Shown here: positions 12,701 to 24,079 of the stretch, one piece after another
How positions within the stretch are numbered: the first letter of the stretch is position 1
How the letters are laid out: each line of letters opens with the position of its first letter
From: Blasia pusilla
Lineage: Eukaryota; Marchantiophyta; Marchantiopsida; Blasiales
Assembly (NCBI GenBank): GCA_050084515.1
Contig: CM114273.1
Span: 24,614,001 to 24,678,000, forward strand
Direction: 5' to 3'
Length of the DNA stretch: 64,000 bases
Translations under genes and position numbers: made by a program
Notes under the pieces: generated by a model
The model's input: only the letters and a program-made list of their open reading frames with translations
The model's database searches: none
Told to the model about the DNA's origin: nothing

Positions 12701-15700
12701 TCAATGTCACAAACTGGCAGTAAGAACTATATGAGATTTGCGATGATGTCAACCAACTTTATCCAAAACGGCTCTTCCATACATCTACAAGCACTATTCA
12801 AACTCAACTAGGTGTTCACCATCTTACTCCAGCTTTGGAAACAAGCACAGCACCAAGTATCCTTGAACATATTATCATTTAGATGTATAGGGTAAAATCA
12901 AAGAAAATATTTTCCAAAAGAACTCAGCCTGTAGAAAAAGAGGCCCTAGTTGTCAGTATACACAAGACTCCAGATCAAGCACTTTTGAAACCCTTGCTGT
13001 GAGCATCTAAAGTAAAATAACTCAATTTCCGTACATTGTACCAACATTATATTTTCAATACCACTCGCAACTCACCATATGACTTGAAAACTCCTTAGTA
13101 GCTTGGACGTTCACCAACAACCATTTTCCCTGCCTTGTTGCCTCTGCTTTGGCCTGTATGACCACTTGACAAGGTGAAAATCACTTGAATTGCAACCTCA
13201 GCATCACAATGTAATCCCATGGAATTACCTAATCAGCCACCACATGCTAGGAGGAAAGCAATACCTGCTCAAAGTTACCCTGAAACCTTAGTTCCAATGG
13301 TGGCCGATAAAGAGCCGCTAAAGACTGCTTCGTGCCTCCCAAACCAGTGCTGGACCCATTGCTAGGCTCCATAGCCCATGTGGCTCGCTGGTTTGCCTCA
13401 TCCTGAAAATCTCGGAATGCATCTACAGGAGTGGGCTGATTTGGAGTTTGTGCCATCCGATACGCCCTTCACAAAATTCAAGGTTTAAGACATGAGATTA
13501 CCACATCACCATCTAACTTTATCTTCACAGTAACAGATAGATTTCTCTGTAGGTTGAGGTCAAGCCAGATCACACACAAAACTTCCTTGATCCTACCAAT
13601 GAAGACAATTTATTTCCAGGTCACAATTACCTGAAATGAGATCCGCCTTCATTCAGCGCCTCCCTCTTCACAGGTATTGGTGATCGTACATAATTGTCTC
13701 CAACAGGTTCCTTTGGGCTGTGCCTCACAAATTCATACATGACACCCACAATTCAGGTATTTTGAAACTTCACAAAAGAGAGGCAGTTGACTCCTGACAC
13801 TGATCATTGAGAAGATGACAGGGATGATCAGATTTTGAAATGAAGGATAGGACAGTGGCACTAGACATGCTGACATGAATCGATACTCCAATCATTTTTT
13901 TTCCCTTAAAGAGAGTGAACTTCATATCATTGCAAAGTAGAACGACACTGTCTCCACGCAAGAAAGACACGATACAAATTATCTAATCAGGCAGTAAAAT
14001 CTAAACTATACATGGTAACAATGTAAGCCACATTACATCCTAAAATGCAGACAAGTATCAAAAGAGCACCAATTCCACCACACAATTCATGCAATCACAT
14101 CAAACTTGTGTTCACCGACTAGAAGGCATACTTCAGTAGAAAACAGCTCCAGACCAACAGTTGGCACAATAAAATTCCCAGTAACATAGTGTACATCCTG
14201 CTTATGAATTATGTAAGAACCTACTACCTTTCTGCTTGAACAACAGGAACTGGTGCAATATCACGTTGGGGTGATAATTCAGCAACAGAAGTTGAAGGTA
14301 CTGATGGGGTTGGCGTTGCTGTCACTCCAGCAATGGCCTCACCACCTCCTACAAAGTACAGCTGGATTGCTTCATGTAGATCCCAGCCGGTAGCCTGCAG
14401 TTCAAATTTAGGACAGGGGCAATCCCCTTGAACCATAAGAAAAGCAGAATCGGAACACAACTAAACTCTTGCACCTTGTGTGATGATGGGAATGAAACCT
14501 CTAGTCACTACTTGGTCTCCTGCACAAAATTCATAATACACAGAGCAAGAGCATATGCTGATATTGCCAATCTGGTCTCACACTGTATGAGAGTGTCTCC
14601 CTCCTCTCATATGGTACCTTCTTCACTTCTTCCTCTCTCTACACCCATCCCAGTCCCAAGCACCGTCAAACCAGGGCATGGGGTCTATGGTCGCACGGCT
14701 ACAACAGGCACTACTTAATGAGTACAGTCTCTCCGATTCACACTTTTCCAGATTGCCCAGGATACAAAAAAAAGAGCGGAAAGATGTGGAGGGTGGTGGA
14801 GGAGATGTATTAGCGCGCGATGAGTTGATTGGTGAATGGCCAGCAGAGTGGGACATTTGACAACCAGCAGAGAGTGGCTCAAGGATTCCTCCTCTCCTCC
14901 ACCCCCCACAATGTTTTTGTCAACTCCCTATTTGAGGAAATGGAGGACAGTGGACTAGGCATCCACGTGGGCAACAGCTCTGTTGTTGCCTTCATGTCTG
15001 CTGATGACTTCGGCCGACTAGAGGAAACTGGAGAGAAACTCCAAGAGATCATCTCTCAGACCAAAATCTGGTGACCCGTGGGGCATGACGGCGAATGTAT
15101 GGAAATTCAGTGTAATGATAATTAATGGCAAGGAGGAGAACCAAGACCAACACTGGTACTGGGGTGAACAAGAGATCCCCCGGGTGCCCACATATACCTA
15201 TCTGGGTATTGAATTCTCAGAAGACTGCATGTGGGATGCTCACAGTAAGAAGACTACTGAGTAAGAGCAACTCAACACATTCGAAGGTGAGCGGACTGTT
15301 GAGTTTCATACAGTGCCTGGGGGGTTGGCGTACACGCTTTTGGTGTAGGTGTGGCTACTTGCAACATGGAAGCTCTTCATGTGCAGGCTCTTCATCGCTG
15401 GTTCCTTGGAGAGCACTAAAGATATTAGGTGCGTGGATCATCAGCCGTTTTGTGGAGATGGGTCTTTCCTTCAAGCTGGAACCACCCTCAACTACCAGAG
15501 CCCTCCAGTTGTAGGCAGGTCTCAGTTCCTGAGACACCTGGTTTCTGTGGCAAGCCAAGTACTGGCCTCCTCTTCATTTTATAGCCACCTTGAAGATATA
15601 TTGAGGGCCATTCATCATCCGAGTAACCCCAGCTGTAGCCAGGAATTCAAAGCCCAAAGGTGCGCACATGATCTTAAATGAGACAAAGTCTACTGTGGGA

Positions 15701-18700
15701 TGTAAACGGAAAATGATCATGTGGAACTGTGGTCTCCTCCTATAGACCAGTTGGAACTCTCTGTACAGATCCGGACTGCGGGGGGCCTCCGAGCATCTCA
15801 CATAAACATACCGATATTCACCACCCAGATTGGGGATGCTGAGCTTTGGTATGCGCCTTCGATAGGTGAACTGATACTCCTCACAATCTTGGGAGGATGG
15901 AGATATGGCTCAAGGCCGCTGAGTATATGTAGAGGTTCGGCAAACAACTGATTTAGGATCTGGGGAGAATGTTTAAGCTCCCAGCCCGAGAGTCCAGACA
16001 GGGACTCACTGTCCTATTTGTGCTGAGGGGTTGCCTCCAAGCGGCAGGGTGCCAAAGAGAGCCCGCTTGTTACCCCCAGAAATCATCACTACCTGCCGAG
16101 GTGAACAGCCGTGGCATTGAGCTGCAGAGGAGGGCCAGTGAATCCAGCTTCAAAAGAAACAGAGGTCTCCATTTGTCCAACTAATCCCACTGGACACCTT
16201 ACTTGTGGCAACTGCCACAAGTCACATGGATTATAGGCCGAGTCTTGGCCGTGGTGATCAGACTGAATTGTGTCAGATGATCTCTACTAAGACCGACCAA
16301 ACGAGTACGTTAACATGTTGCCTTCCATGAACTGTCGCTTCATGACCTTAAACTGTTGCATTGTCCAAGCTGCTGACTGTCCTGTCTAGTCTGATCATTG
16401 CTGAGGTTGCAGGATAATAGAATCTGGAACCACTAAATGATAGGTCTCCATCTGGGTACCTGGAACTATTGTGGACTGACCCATCCAATGAAGCAGCTTG
16501 AGATTGCTGATGTTTTGATGAAAAATCAAATCCATATATGCGATGGTCAGGAAACTTGGGAAACCAAGTTAATAGAGATACCCCTGTACCACACTATGCA
16601 TGGTTTGGAAAGATGTGCAGCACCCAGACCGACAACAACAGAGGTATGAAGGGTGTCGGCTTCTTCATCAGAGACTTCATGGTGGACAGGTGGGTCGAAG
16701 TCCGAGCAGAGTGCATCTCAAAGGATGTGTAGATTGGGTGTATTTACATGCCCACAAACAGTGAATCTGCTGCTGTAACAGAGGCAGTGTTTGATAGTGT
16801 GAAAACTGATCGCCTTGGGGAACCTAGTCCTGCTGGGAGACTTCAACAGCTCGGTTGGGCAAGGCACTGATCCCCAAGCGGAGATCGTGATGTTAGGAGA
16901 TGTGAGAGTGAATGGCAATTGCACACGGCTGATGTTGAGGGAACTTCAACTGATAGTACTGAATGATAGGAATAAGGCGGGTTCCCCGGCTTGCACTAGG
17001 GTCAACTTCAAGGAGAATGAAAGCTCCATTGTGGACTACATAGTTGTGGATGAGGAATTCTACACACACAGTGAGAAAATCACGGTGGATGCCACAGACA
17101 TTGGAAGATCAGATCATTCGTTGGTCTGGACAGAGATGCAGCAAAGACTAAAATGCTTGACCAAAGCAGTGAGGAGAGTGATCAAGAAATGCAGGATAGA
17201 GAACTTCCAAGATGAGGGGAACAAGGTGTACATTGGTAAGCTGGACGAAAATCTCTTGGCATTTGACACTTTCATTGAATCTACCGTCAAGGCCATTGAG
17301 TTCACAAGAAAAATTGTGGACATGGTGGGAGCATGGAGTGACAGATGCCGCTGAGATTGCTGTCGGCGGGAAATTAAAAATCTGTGGCAGAGCCGTCAAA
17401 TGGTGGTCCTTGGAACTCACAGCAGCCATTGCCAAACGAAGTGAAGTGTATGTTGCACGTGCCAAGGCCAAGGCTGATGCATCCTTGTGGACAGAATATG
17501 TGGCTCTGTGCAAGGAAATCCGTCTTCTAGTGCGCATGCACAAGAAGAAATTGAACCAGGCGACCTACTCATCCATCAATGAGAATTTCACTGAGAATCA
17601 GAAAAAAAATCTGGATGGAAATGCAGAAATTGACCAAGGCCAGGGACAAAACCGACATAAAGGCCCTGAAGAGAAAAGATGGTGGAATGGTGACCACTGC
17701 TAAACAGATCCGGCATGTGTTGGAAGACCATTAGAAGAAGGTAGATGACGAGGTTGGGCTGGGCAACCCGTATAACAATTGGTTCTCCCTGGCAGAGGTG
17801 GGAGCAGCGATCAAAGAACTTGTGAACCAAAAAAGGTGGTGGTGATGAGCTTGTGAATGAACTGAGCTATTGAAGTATGGCGACGCTGCTATGGCTCGTT
17901 CTCTAGTGAGTCTCTTCAACCTGGTCTGGCGGACAGATGTCATTCCACAAAGGTGGCGGGTGGGAGTCATCTTGAACCTCTTCAAGAACGGTGGGCGAGA
18001 AGACCCTGGAAACTCAGGGGTATTACACTGCTGTATGTAGTCGGGAAGCTCCCCTGCCTTCTACTTAACAATAGGATCTCTGTGTACCTGGAGGAGAATT
18101 CTGTCATCAAGGAAGGGCCAGGCTGGTTTCCGGCAAGCCCGAGGATGCGTGGATCACATCTTCACCTTCAGTCATATTATCCAGGGTAGGAAAAAAGAGG
18201 GGAAACCCACCTATTGCTTCTTCTTGGACCTCAAGAAGGCATACCACACTGTATGGCATGATGGGCTATCTTATAGCTTCAGCAGAGTGGAACATTTGAC
18301 ATCAAGCAAGGAGTTGCCCAAGGATGCCCGCTCTCCCTCACCCTCTCCAGCATTTTCGTGAATTCCCTGCCCAAGGAAATGGGGGATAGTGGACTGGGCA
18401 TGTGGGTGGGCAACAGCTCTGTTGTTGCCCTCATGTTTGCTGATAACTTTGGTGGCCTAAAGGAAACAGGAGAATGAATGAATGAATAGATTTATTGTCC
18501 GCGGGGACCCCACAGGGCCATGGGACTTAGTATTGAGACTTAACAACAAATTTGGAGAGAGAGCTGGCACCAGCGAGGGCCTAAGGGGTCCTCAGAGCCA
18601 GGTGAGTGTCCCTGGTCTTCACACAACTATGCAAGAATTTAGCAATCTGAGTCTGATTCTGCCTAGTCATGAACGGGAGGACCCTGGGAGCTCGGTGAAC

Positions 18701-21700
18701 AAAGAGATCCGGGAAGTCAAGCCTAATGTGATCATGAAAAGTGCAGTCGAAGAGGTAGTGATGTTCATCATCAACAAGCCCCGAGTTGCAAAATCTACAT
18801 AATCTGTCCTCCCTTTTCTTCTGTGAGAATTTTCCTCTCTCAATCTCCAGGTCAGTAGAGCCACATCTGAATCTCGCTAATGTATGACGTAACTTAGTGG
18901 GAATGGGGGCAGAGATGTAGGAGGCTTGCTGCATGGATCTGCAGTTGTTCATGAGGGTGTGGTAGCGCCTCATTCTTTCACCATATTTGTGAGAGGAATT
19001 CCCCCTGCTTTCCCAGAGACGCTGGTGTCGGCCCCAGTTGATGGCAATGTAATTGTTGTGTAATTGTTCAGCAAGGTCCTGGAGGGTGGCGGTAGGCAGG
19101 TCACCGATGGATATTCCCCATTTCATGAGCCACTCCGTGGAGTCATAGTACCAATTTTTAGCCCCAAGGGTGGCACTACTTTTTGAAACCACGTAGGCCC
19201 TGGCGGATAGACGATTGGGGGATCCCTGCAGATATCCTCAAGGTGTTGGAGAAATGTGATCAGATTTTTAACAGCATGGATCTCCATTGGTACCTCCCCA
19301 AACTCAGCCAATAGAATGTCGTGGGGAGTGGATTTCCTAATGCCCAGACTCTGACGCATGAAGAGTTTCTGGGGGGCCTCAAGGCCCTGGGGCCAAGCCT
19401 TGGAGCTGGGGCCCCACACTTCAGATGCATAGAGTGTGGCTGGGATCACCAGAGCATTGAAGAGATGGAGTTTCTGTGGAATATGCCAGAGTTCCATTCT
19501 TCTGCAATTGGATTGTAGCAGGTGTAGACCCCTCAAGCCTGCATTGATCTTGTTGCGACTCCCATTGGCTCTCCATTGGTTGTTGGGTTTGAGTTGCACC
19601 CCCAGGTATATGTACTCACCCACAATCTCAATGATCTCCCTTCTCATTCCCTGGCTGAAGGTGAAAGTGTGTGACCGCTGTGCCGTAGGGAGCTGTGATC
19701 CAAAGATGATTATCTTCGTTTTCAGCAAGTTGACTTCCATGCCCGATTTGTTGCAGAAGCTTGAAAGTGCATTCAGGTAAAGTTGGAGCCCATGTGCTGT
19801 TCTAGACATCAAAACTATATCATCTGCATACAGGAGCAGGGGGATGAGGCAGTGTGCTAGCTCTGGTGGATCTCCATTCACTCCAGAAAGCACCTCTTCA
19901 AGTTCGTCAATGTAGAGCCCAAACAATGTAGGTGAGAGGGGGCATCCTTGTTTGACTCCGGTGTTGGAAGATAAAGTTTCAGATCTGCCCCTCTTAGTGG
20001 CAATCTGTGCAAACACCTGAGCATATGAGACCTTGATTGCTGTAAGTTGTTGTGGTGGGACACCCAACTCTTCAAGTCGTTTCCAAAGGAGCACCCTTGG
20101 GACTGTGTCAAAGGCCTTCTTGAAGTCTACAAAACAGCAGAACAATTTACCGGGCTTGTGACCAATTCTCGACTTGGAAGTTTCTTCAATCAGTACCCGG
20201 AGTGTGAGAAGGTGATCCAGGGTGCTATGTGAGTGTCGGAAACCTGCTTGTCCTCTGGCTCGCACCTTCTTTTCTTGAGCCCAGTCGCTGATTTTCCTTT
20301 CCAGCAGTAGCCCATACAACTTGGCCATGAGGGAGCTCACCATGATCGTTCTGTAGTTGGATGGTATCATTGGGTCTCCATCCTTGAAGAGTGGGTAGAT
20401 CGTATTCATTTGCCATTCTGGTGGGAAGCCCTGTTGAACTGTAGTATTGAACATTCTGGTGAGGGTTGGGCCAATTGCCTCACTTGCGAATTTGAACATT
20501 TGAGCCTGGCACCCCAGGCCATCCTCTGGTTTGCTATGTAGTCTTTTGATTCCTGATGTGACATCGTCAATGGTGAAGAAGTCCGGTAGATCCTGAAGCC
20601 CATTCGGCCAGGGGTCAGTGGGAGCGGCAGTGTTGGAGTGGTAAAGTTGGGTACCATATGTGGTCCAGATCTGTAGATCCTGGAGTGGAATGATGTTCTG
20701 TCTATTCCTGAGTATTCTCCAGAATTTGGCCGATTGGTATTTCATCTGTTCTGTGAACTCTGTGATCTTGATGGCAATGTATTCGTGTTTCTTCCTACGT
20801 ACCAATCATTTGTAAGTTTTCTGCAACAATCGAGTGTGTGGAGAGTGTGGATCCTCCCTCAGCCGGTGATTCAGCTCCCTGCGGGCCTCTTTGCAGTCCT
20901 TGTCAAACCAGGGTTGGGAGAAGAACGTAGAAGTGGATCTGATGTGTTTGCCTCCAGACAGTTGGAAAGGTAGGACTTTTCTGCAACATTGATGTAGGAT
21001 GTCGCTGAACTCAGTCGTGTTCACTGTGGGTGAGCACTCTGTAAGAGCCTTGTTGACGAGTGTGATGAGTTCATCTTTCTTTTCCTGAAGGAAAGTGTAT
21101 CGACATTTGGTCGGCAGGGTTCATTTTTCTGCAGCCTCTGGGATGGTTTTGGAGACCATGATGTCAAAGTAGAGTGGTTCATGATCAGATTCTAGAACGG
21201 GTGTGACCTGCACATTGGCAACCAGATGTGGTAGTTGATGTACTTCCCCAATCAGGTAGTCAACCACTGATGTCGAGGTTTCTCTGTTGGAGTCAGAGTG
21301 TCCAATGGAAGTGCGACCTCCTGACTGTGGCCACATAGCCATGCCATCGGCGAGTACCAAACAATGTGTTGAGCAAAGTTGGAGAAGTTTCTCTCCATTG
21401 GCTGTTTTTTCCTTGTCCACTGAGTTGCGCTGCATGTGTGGGAAGAATACTTCTCTGAGAGACCCATCAGCCGACTGAGTATCAACTCCAAGAGATGATC
21501 GCCCTAACCAAAATCTGGTGTGACATGTGGGGCATGGAGACAAATGTACTAAAGTGCAGTGTGACGATCTTCAATGGCAAGGAGGAGGACAAAGACCAAC
21601 ACTGGTACTGGGGCGTCTGTGTGCCCACATACACCTGTCTGGGCGTAGAATTCTCAGAAGACTGCATGTGGGATGCTCACATTAAGAAGACTACTGAGAA

Positions 21701-23955
21701 AGGCCACGGAGGTGAACGGTCTGTCGAGATTCCTACACTGCCAGGACATAACATCAGAAGTTAAGCGCTTTGTCATTTTGCATACCATTCGTCCCTCACT
21801 GGAATATGGCGCAGCAGTGGGATGCCACCACCAAACAAAGGAACAGGCTTGAAGCTGTCCAGCTGAAGGTGTTTCAGGGTATGATGTCAGCTTCCTCACA
21901 AACGGCCAGAGTTGGTGTGAGATCAGAACTTGGAGTGGAACCCTTGGAGGATAGACGTGACATCGCCAAGTTGAAATGGCGGAGGCAGTTGGAGACAATG
22001 GACTCCCATCGCTATCCTAAAGAGGTGATGAGGAAAACTTGGACCCAAAGAAGACCCATAAAGCAGGCCAAATCTTGGACAAGAAAGGTTCAAGAGATTG
22101 TGCAAGCAACCAAGCTCCCGGCAGGGCCTGGACTGTGGGAGCAAGATGAGAAAGCATTTGTGGATACCATAATCAAAGCAGTGGGCAAACGCTCACAGCA
22201 GAACAGCACGGAGGAAGCCATGAAAATGACTGACCTCTCTCTCTCTTGACAATATATCCTGAAGAACTATTTGCAGGGAACCCCTTGCTTGGGAACCTGG
22301 CTTAAGTTCAAGTTTAGATCGGGGGCAATCCCTTTGAACCATAAGAAAAGCAGGATGGGAACACAACAAAACTCTTGCGCCTTGTGTGACAATGGGGATG
22401 AAACCTCTAGTCACTACTTGGTCTCCTGCACAAAATTCACAACACACAGAGCAAGCGCATATGCTGATATTGCTAAGCTGGTAACACCAGAATTGTTCAA
22501 CACTTGGTAACCAAGATTCATTGCCCAAAGCTGCTGCACTGGTAAGTAATGTCTATTGGGGATTCCAATAAGGTAAAGTAGATGGTGTGGTGAAGAGCTT
22601 CTTGGTTGACACTTGGAAGCTCCGCACCAACATGTTGTTTGGTCAGCACTCATACTATGTGAGAGTGTCTCCCACCTCTCATATGGTACCTTCTTCACTT
22701 CTTCCTCTTTCTACACCCATCCCAGTCTCAAGCACCGTCCAACCAGGCGCTGGGTCTATGGTCGCAAGGCTACGACAGGCACAACTTAATGAGTACAGTC
22801 TCTCATTCATTCAATTATTGCTAAGCTGGTAACACCAGAATTGTCTAACACATTCAGTAGCCTAGATTCATCTCCCAAAGCGGCTGCACTGGTAAGTAAT
22901 GTTAATTGTGGATCCAAATCAGGTAAAGTAGATGGTGTGGTGAAGAGCTTCCTGGTTGACACCTGGAAGCTCCACACCAAGACGTTGTTTGGTCAGCACT
23001 CTCACTATATGAGAGTGTCTCCCTCCTCTCATATGGTACTTTCTTCACTTCTTCCTCTCTCTACACCCATCCCAGCCTCAAACGTCCAATCACGGCGCAG
23101 GGTCTATGGTCGCAAGGCTACGACAGGTACTAATTAATGAGTAGAGTCTCTCTCATTCATTCATGCATCTCTATGACAGGCAGTACTAAATGAGTCGTCT
23201 CTCTCTCTAATCCAGCGGCAAATGGGCGACTGTTGTAGCTGAACCGGTTTAAGATCGTCCCATTCAAGAGATCACTGGTTCAATGCCCCCTATGGTCAAC
23301 AGCGGGGCGGCCTCAACCCCTGGGCAATCACGTCTCCTCCCTAGGACATGGATGAGCCATCCTCAAGAGAGAGAACGCTTACATGCCTTTCGCGTGTGTG
23401 ACTTGACTATGCTCCCGGATTAAGAATTGAAAAAAAAAAAAAGGGGCTACATTTAAAAAACAAATCTCTTTGATGGGAACCCCAAGCCAAAAATGCTAGA
23501 AAACTAAATACGAAGGTGCCTGTTGGATTGGATGGAATGTTATTATCACACATATGGAAAAGTTTCTCTGGACTCTCTCTCAACACAATTCCCCCGCTCT
23601 CCACGAAGTAGAGACAACTTTGCGAGGTCGTGAAAGACGAATCCCTCTACATAGCAGCCGATTCACAAGATCCGTCGGGGCCAAGTCTATGCCTCTTGGA
23701 AGTAACACAAATGCAAAAGCAAAGTAAGTAACATCAGTCCCCTTCAAAAAGGACTGACTTCACAAGAAACTAGTGTCTGCAATGGCGACACGAACCCTTA
23801 AAACCCAAGAAAGGCACAGGAGATGAAGAAGGAGCCCAGCAGGACGAAGAAAGGGGACAGACCTGCAGAAACTGCCGAGCTTCATTAGCAGATCCGCGCA
23901 CAACCTCCATGAACTGCTGAATTTTGTCCTGCTCTTCATCGGACCTAGCTTCCAT
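9744..23955 (-). CDS. PUX7: UBX-domain CDC48/p97 cofactor, PUX7/UBXD7 type, 10 exons
   Basis: UBA-UAS-UBX proteins bind ubiquitinated substrates and recruit the AAA ATPase CDC48 (p97). Exons read downward: 23955-23863, 14394-14228, 13723-13631, 13466-13265, 13153-13076, 12623-12555, 11777-11634, 11355-11259, 10997-10693, 9908-9744. All junctions are GT/AG and keep frame, giving 470 residues, about the length of Arabidopsis PUX7. Domains: UBA-like at about 7-50 (split by intron 1; A-T-G-W-D-L-H-E-A-I-Q-L-Y-F follows the junction), UAS thioredoxin-like at about 130-280, a ubiquitin-interacting motif near 323-338 (D-E-Q-E-A-L-R-L-A-L-A-A-S-L) and UBX at about 390-470 (V-R-L-P-D-G-R, L-W-S-F-C, A-I-P-G-A). 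An in-frame upstream ATG at 24000 would add 15 Gly/Arg-rich residues; I prefer 23955. Exon 9 has an alternative in-frame acceptor slightly upstream. Intron 1 is 9468 bp and full of LINEs. Confidence 0.93.
12002..12029. repeat. Perfect 12-bp inverted repeat with 4-base loop
   Basis: TTTGTGATTCAC (12002-12013) and GTGAATCACAAA (12018-12029) are exact reverse complements separated by AAAA. It lies in the intron between exons 6 and 7 of the PUX7-like gene. The role is unknown; it may be the end of a small palindromic element. Confidence 0.9.
14405..14745 (+). mobile_element. LINE A 3'-end fragment, copy 1
   Basis: This stretch matches the end of LINE A ORF2 at 22315-22470, including the zinc-knuckle region (S-C-T-L-C-D-D-G, then S-S-H-Y-L-V-S-C). 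It then jumps, with about 180 bp missing, to the shared tail (TCTCATATGGTACCTTCTTC, then AATGAGTACAGTCTCTC). It begins about 10 bp upstream of exon 2 of the PUX7-like gene, so LINE sequence may supply part of the intron end. Confidence 0.8.
14840..15320 (+). mobile_element. LINE A reverse-transcriptase fragment, copy 2
   Basis: The region is a second, diverged copy of the middle of LINE A RT. It keeps V-A-Q-G near motif B, V-G-N-S-S-V-V-A, and S-A-D-D in place of the catalytic Y-A-D-D. It aligns along its length with 18300-18478 followed by 21485-21720, and so shows what LINE A looked like before LINE B inserted there. Frameshifts and stops are present. Similarity fades near 15320. Confidence 0.78.
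15321..16436 (+). other. Unassigned intronic DNA between LINE A pieces
   Basis: Only broken reading frames occur here on both strands. It may contain the 5' part or ORF1 of LINE A, given its position directly upstream of the LINE A endonuclease, but I could not recognise a conserved domain. Nothing supports a host exon. Confidence 0.4.
16437..18478 (+). mobile_element. LINE A, 5' half: endonuclease and start of reverse transcriptase
   Basis: This is the main LINE A copy. The APE-type endonuclease starts with L-G-T-W-N-Y-C-G-L and Q-E-T-W, continues after a frameshift with L-L-G-D-F-N-S-S (16830) and ends with S-S-I-V-D-Y and R-S-D-H-S-L-V-W (17110), the catalytic S-D-H signature. The linker at 17355-17860 is broken by frameshifts. 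The reverse transcriptase follows: C-F-F-L-D-L-K-K-A-Y-H-T-V (motif A, about 18215), Q-G-V-A-Q-G-C-P-L-S (motif B) and M-F-A-D-N-F (motif C, degenerate for Y-A-D-D). At 18478 the sequence stops abruptly at the ATTC-repeat tail of LINE B and resumes at 21485. It lies sense-antisense to the host gene, which runs on the minus strand. Confidence 0.87.
18476..21484 (-). mobile_element. LINE B: 5'-truncated L1-like LINE inserted into LINE A
   Basis: Read downward from 21484, the element begins inside the endonuclease domain (S-V-V-D-Y-L and E-S-D-H-E-P at about 21190-21280), so the endonuclease N-terminus and ORF1 are missing, as expected from incomplete target-primed reverse transcription. The reverse transcriptase is almost intact in one 560-codon frame (20805-19123): F-V-D-F-K-K-A-F-D-T-V, Q-G-C-P-L-S-P-T-L-F and L-L-Y-A-D-D-I-V. 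The C-terminal frame (19192-18581) carries the zinc knuckle C-R-F-C then H-H-Y-L-F-D-C. I count two in-frame TGA stops (near 21120 and 20806) and one frameshift (near 19150). The 3' end is a short ATTC repeat tail (18472-18486 on the plus strand as AATG repeats). It is the youngest LINE in the window by coding integrity. Confidence 0.92.
21485..22500 (+). mobile_element. LINE A, 3' half: reverse transcriptase end and zinc knuckle
   Basis: This continues the RT interrupted at 18478; the junction can be checked against the uninterrupted relative at 15030-15260. It encodes the RT thumb and connection region (Y-T-C-L-G-V-E-F-S-E-D, then W-G-A-Q-Q-like and R-L-E-A-V-Q), a basic segment, and the terminal zinc-knuckle stretch S-C-A-L-C-D-N-G-D-E-T then H-Y-L-V-S-C (22370-22440). 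The frame is broken in places. It ends in the tail units that follow. Confidence 0.87.
22485..23150 (+). repeat. Tandem LINE A 3'-tail units (two copies)
   Basis: Two consecutive copies of the LINE A end, about 22485-22825 and 22826-23150, share CAGGTAAAGTAGATGGTGTG, the T-W-K-L and F-G-Q-H-S codons and the AATGAGTA..GTCTCTC end. Each finishes in a TCATTCATTCA run. A further mini copy of the last 30 bp lies at about 23170-23205. The unit codes for the C-terminal residues of ORF2, so the tandem arrangement is probably a duplication of the last about 330 bp. Confidence 0.82.
23205..23442 (+). mobile_element. Probable tRNA-derived SINE
   Basis: The sequence has a Pol III-like A box (TAGCTGAACCGG near 23237) and, about 35 bp on, a B box (GGTTCAATGCC near 23277), spaced as in a tRNA-type internal promoter. 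The body runs about 150 bp and ends in a poly-A run (about 23429-23442). The total length of about 240 bp fits a plant SINE. I could not find clear target-site duplications. No cloverleaf is preserved, so it is not a tRNA gene. Confidence 0.5.
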
Positions 23956-24012
23956 CTCCCTGCCCCTTCCCCCACCGCCTCGTTCTCTCTTCCCCTCCAC
24001 CCTCTTCCCCTT

Positions 24013-24078
24013 CTCTCACTCTCTCTCTCTCTCTCTCTCCCCTCTCTCCCTCCTCTCTCTCTCTCTCTCTCTCTCTCT
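24013..24078. repeat. CT/GA tract in the PUX7-like 5' leader
   Basis: Imperfect CT runs on the plus strand, which read as GA repeats in the presumed 5' untranslated region of the PUX7-like gene, 60-120 bp upstream of the chosen start codon. GA/CT tracts are common in plant 5' leaders and core promoters. Confidence 0.85.
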
Positions 24079-24079
24079 T

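Noticed and set aside
15574-15801. Minus-strand ORF that at first looked like a gypsy RT (C-A-P-L-G-F, then M-N-G-P)
   Set aside because: The residues around it do not follow the RT motif order and no neighbouring RT motifs occur on that strand.
23230-23300. tRNA gene suspected from A and B boxes
   Set aside because: No cloverleaf with paired acceptor and anticodon arms can be formed; a SINE head explains the boxes better.
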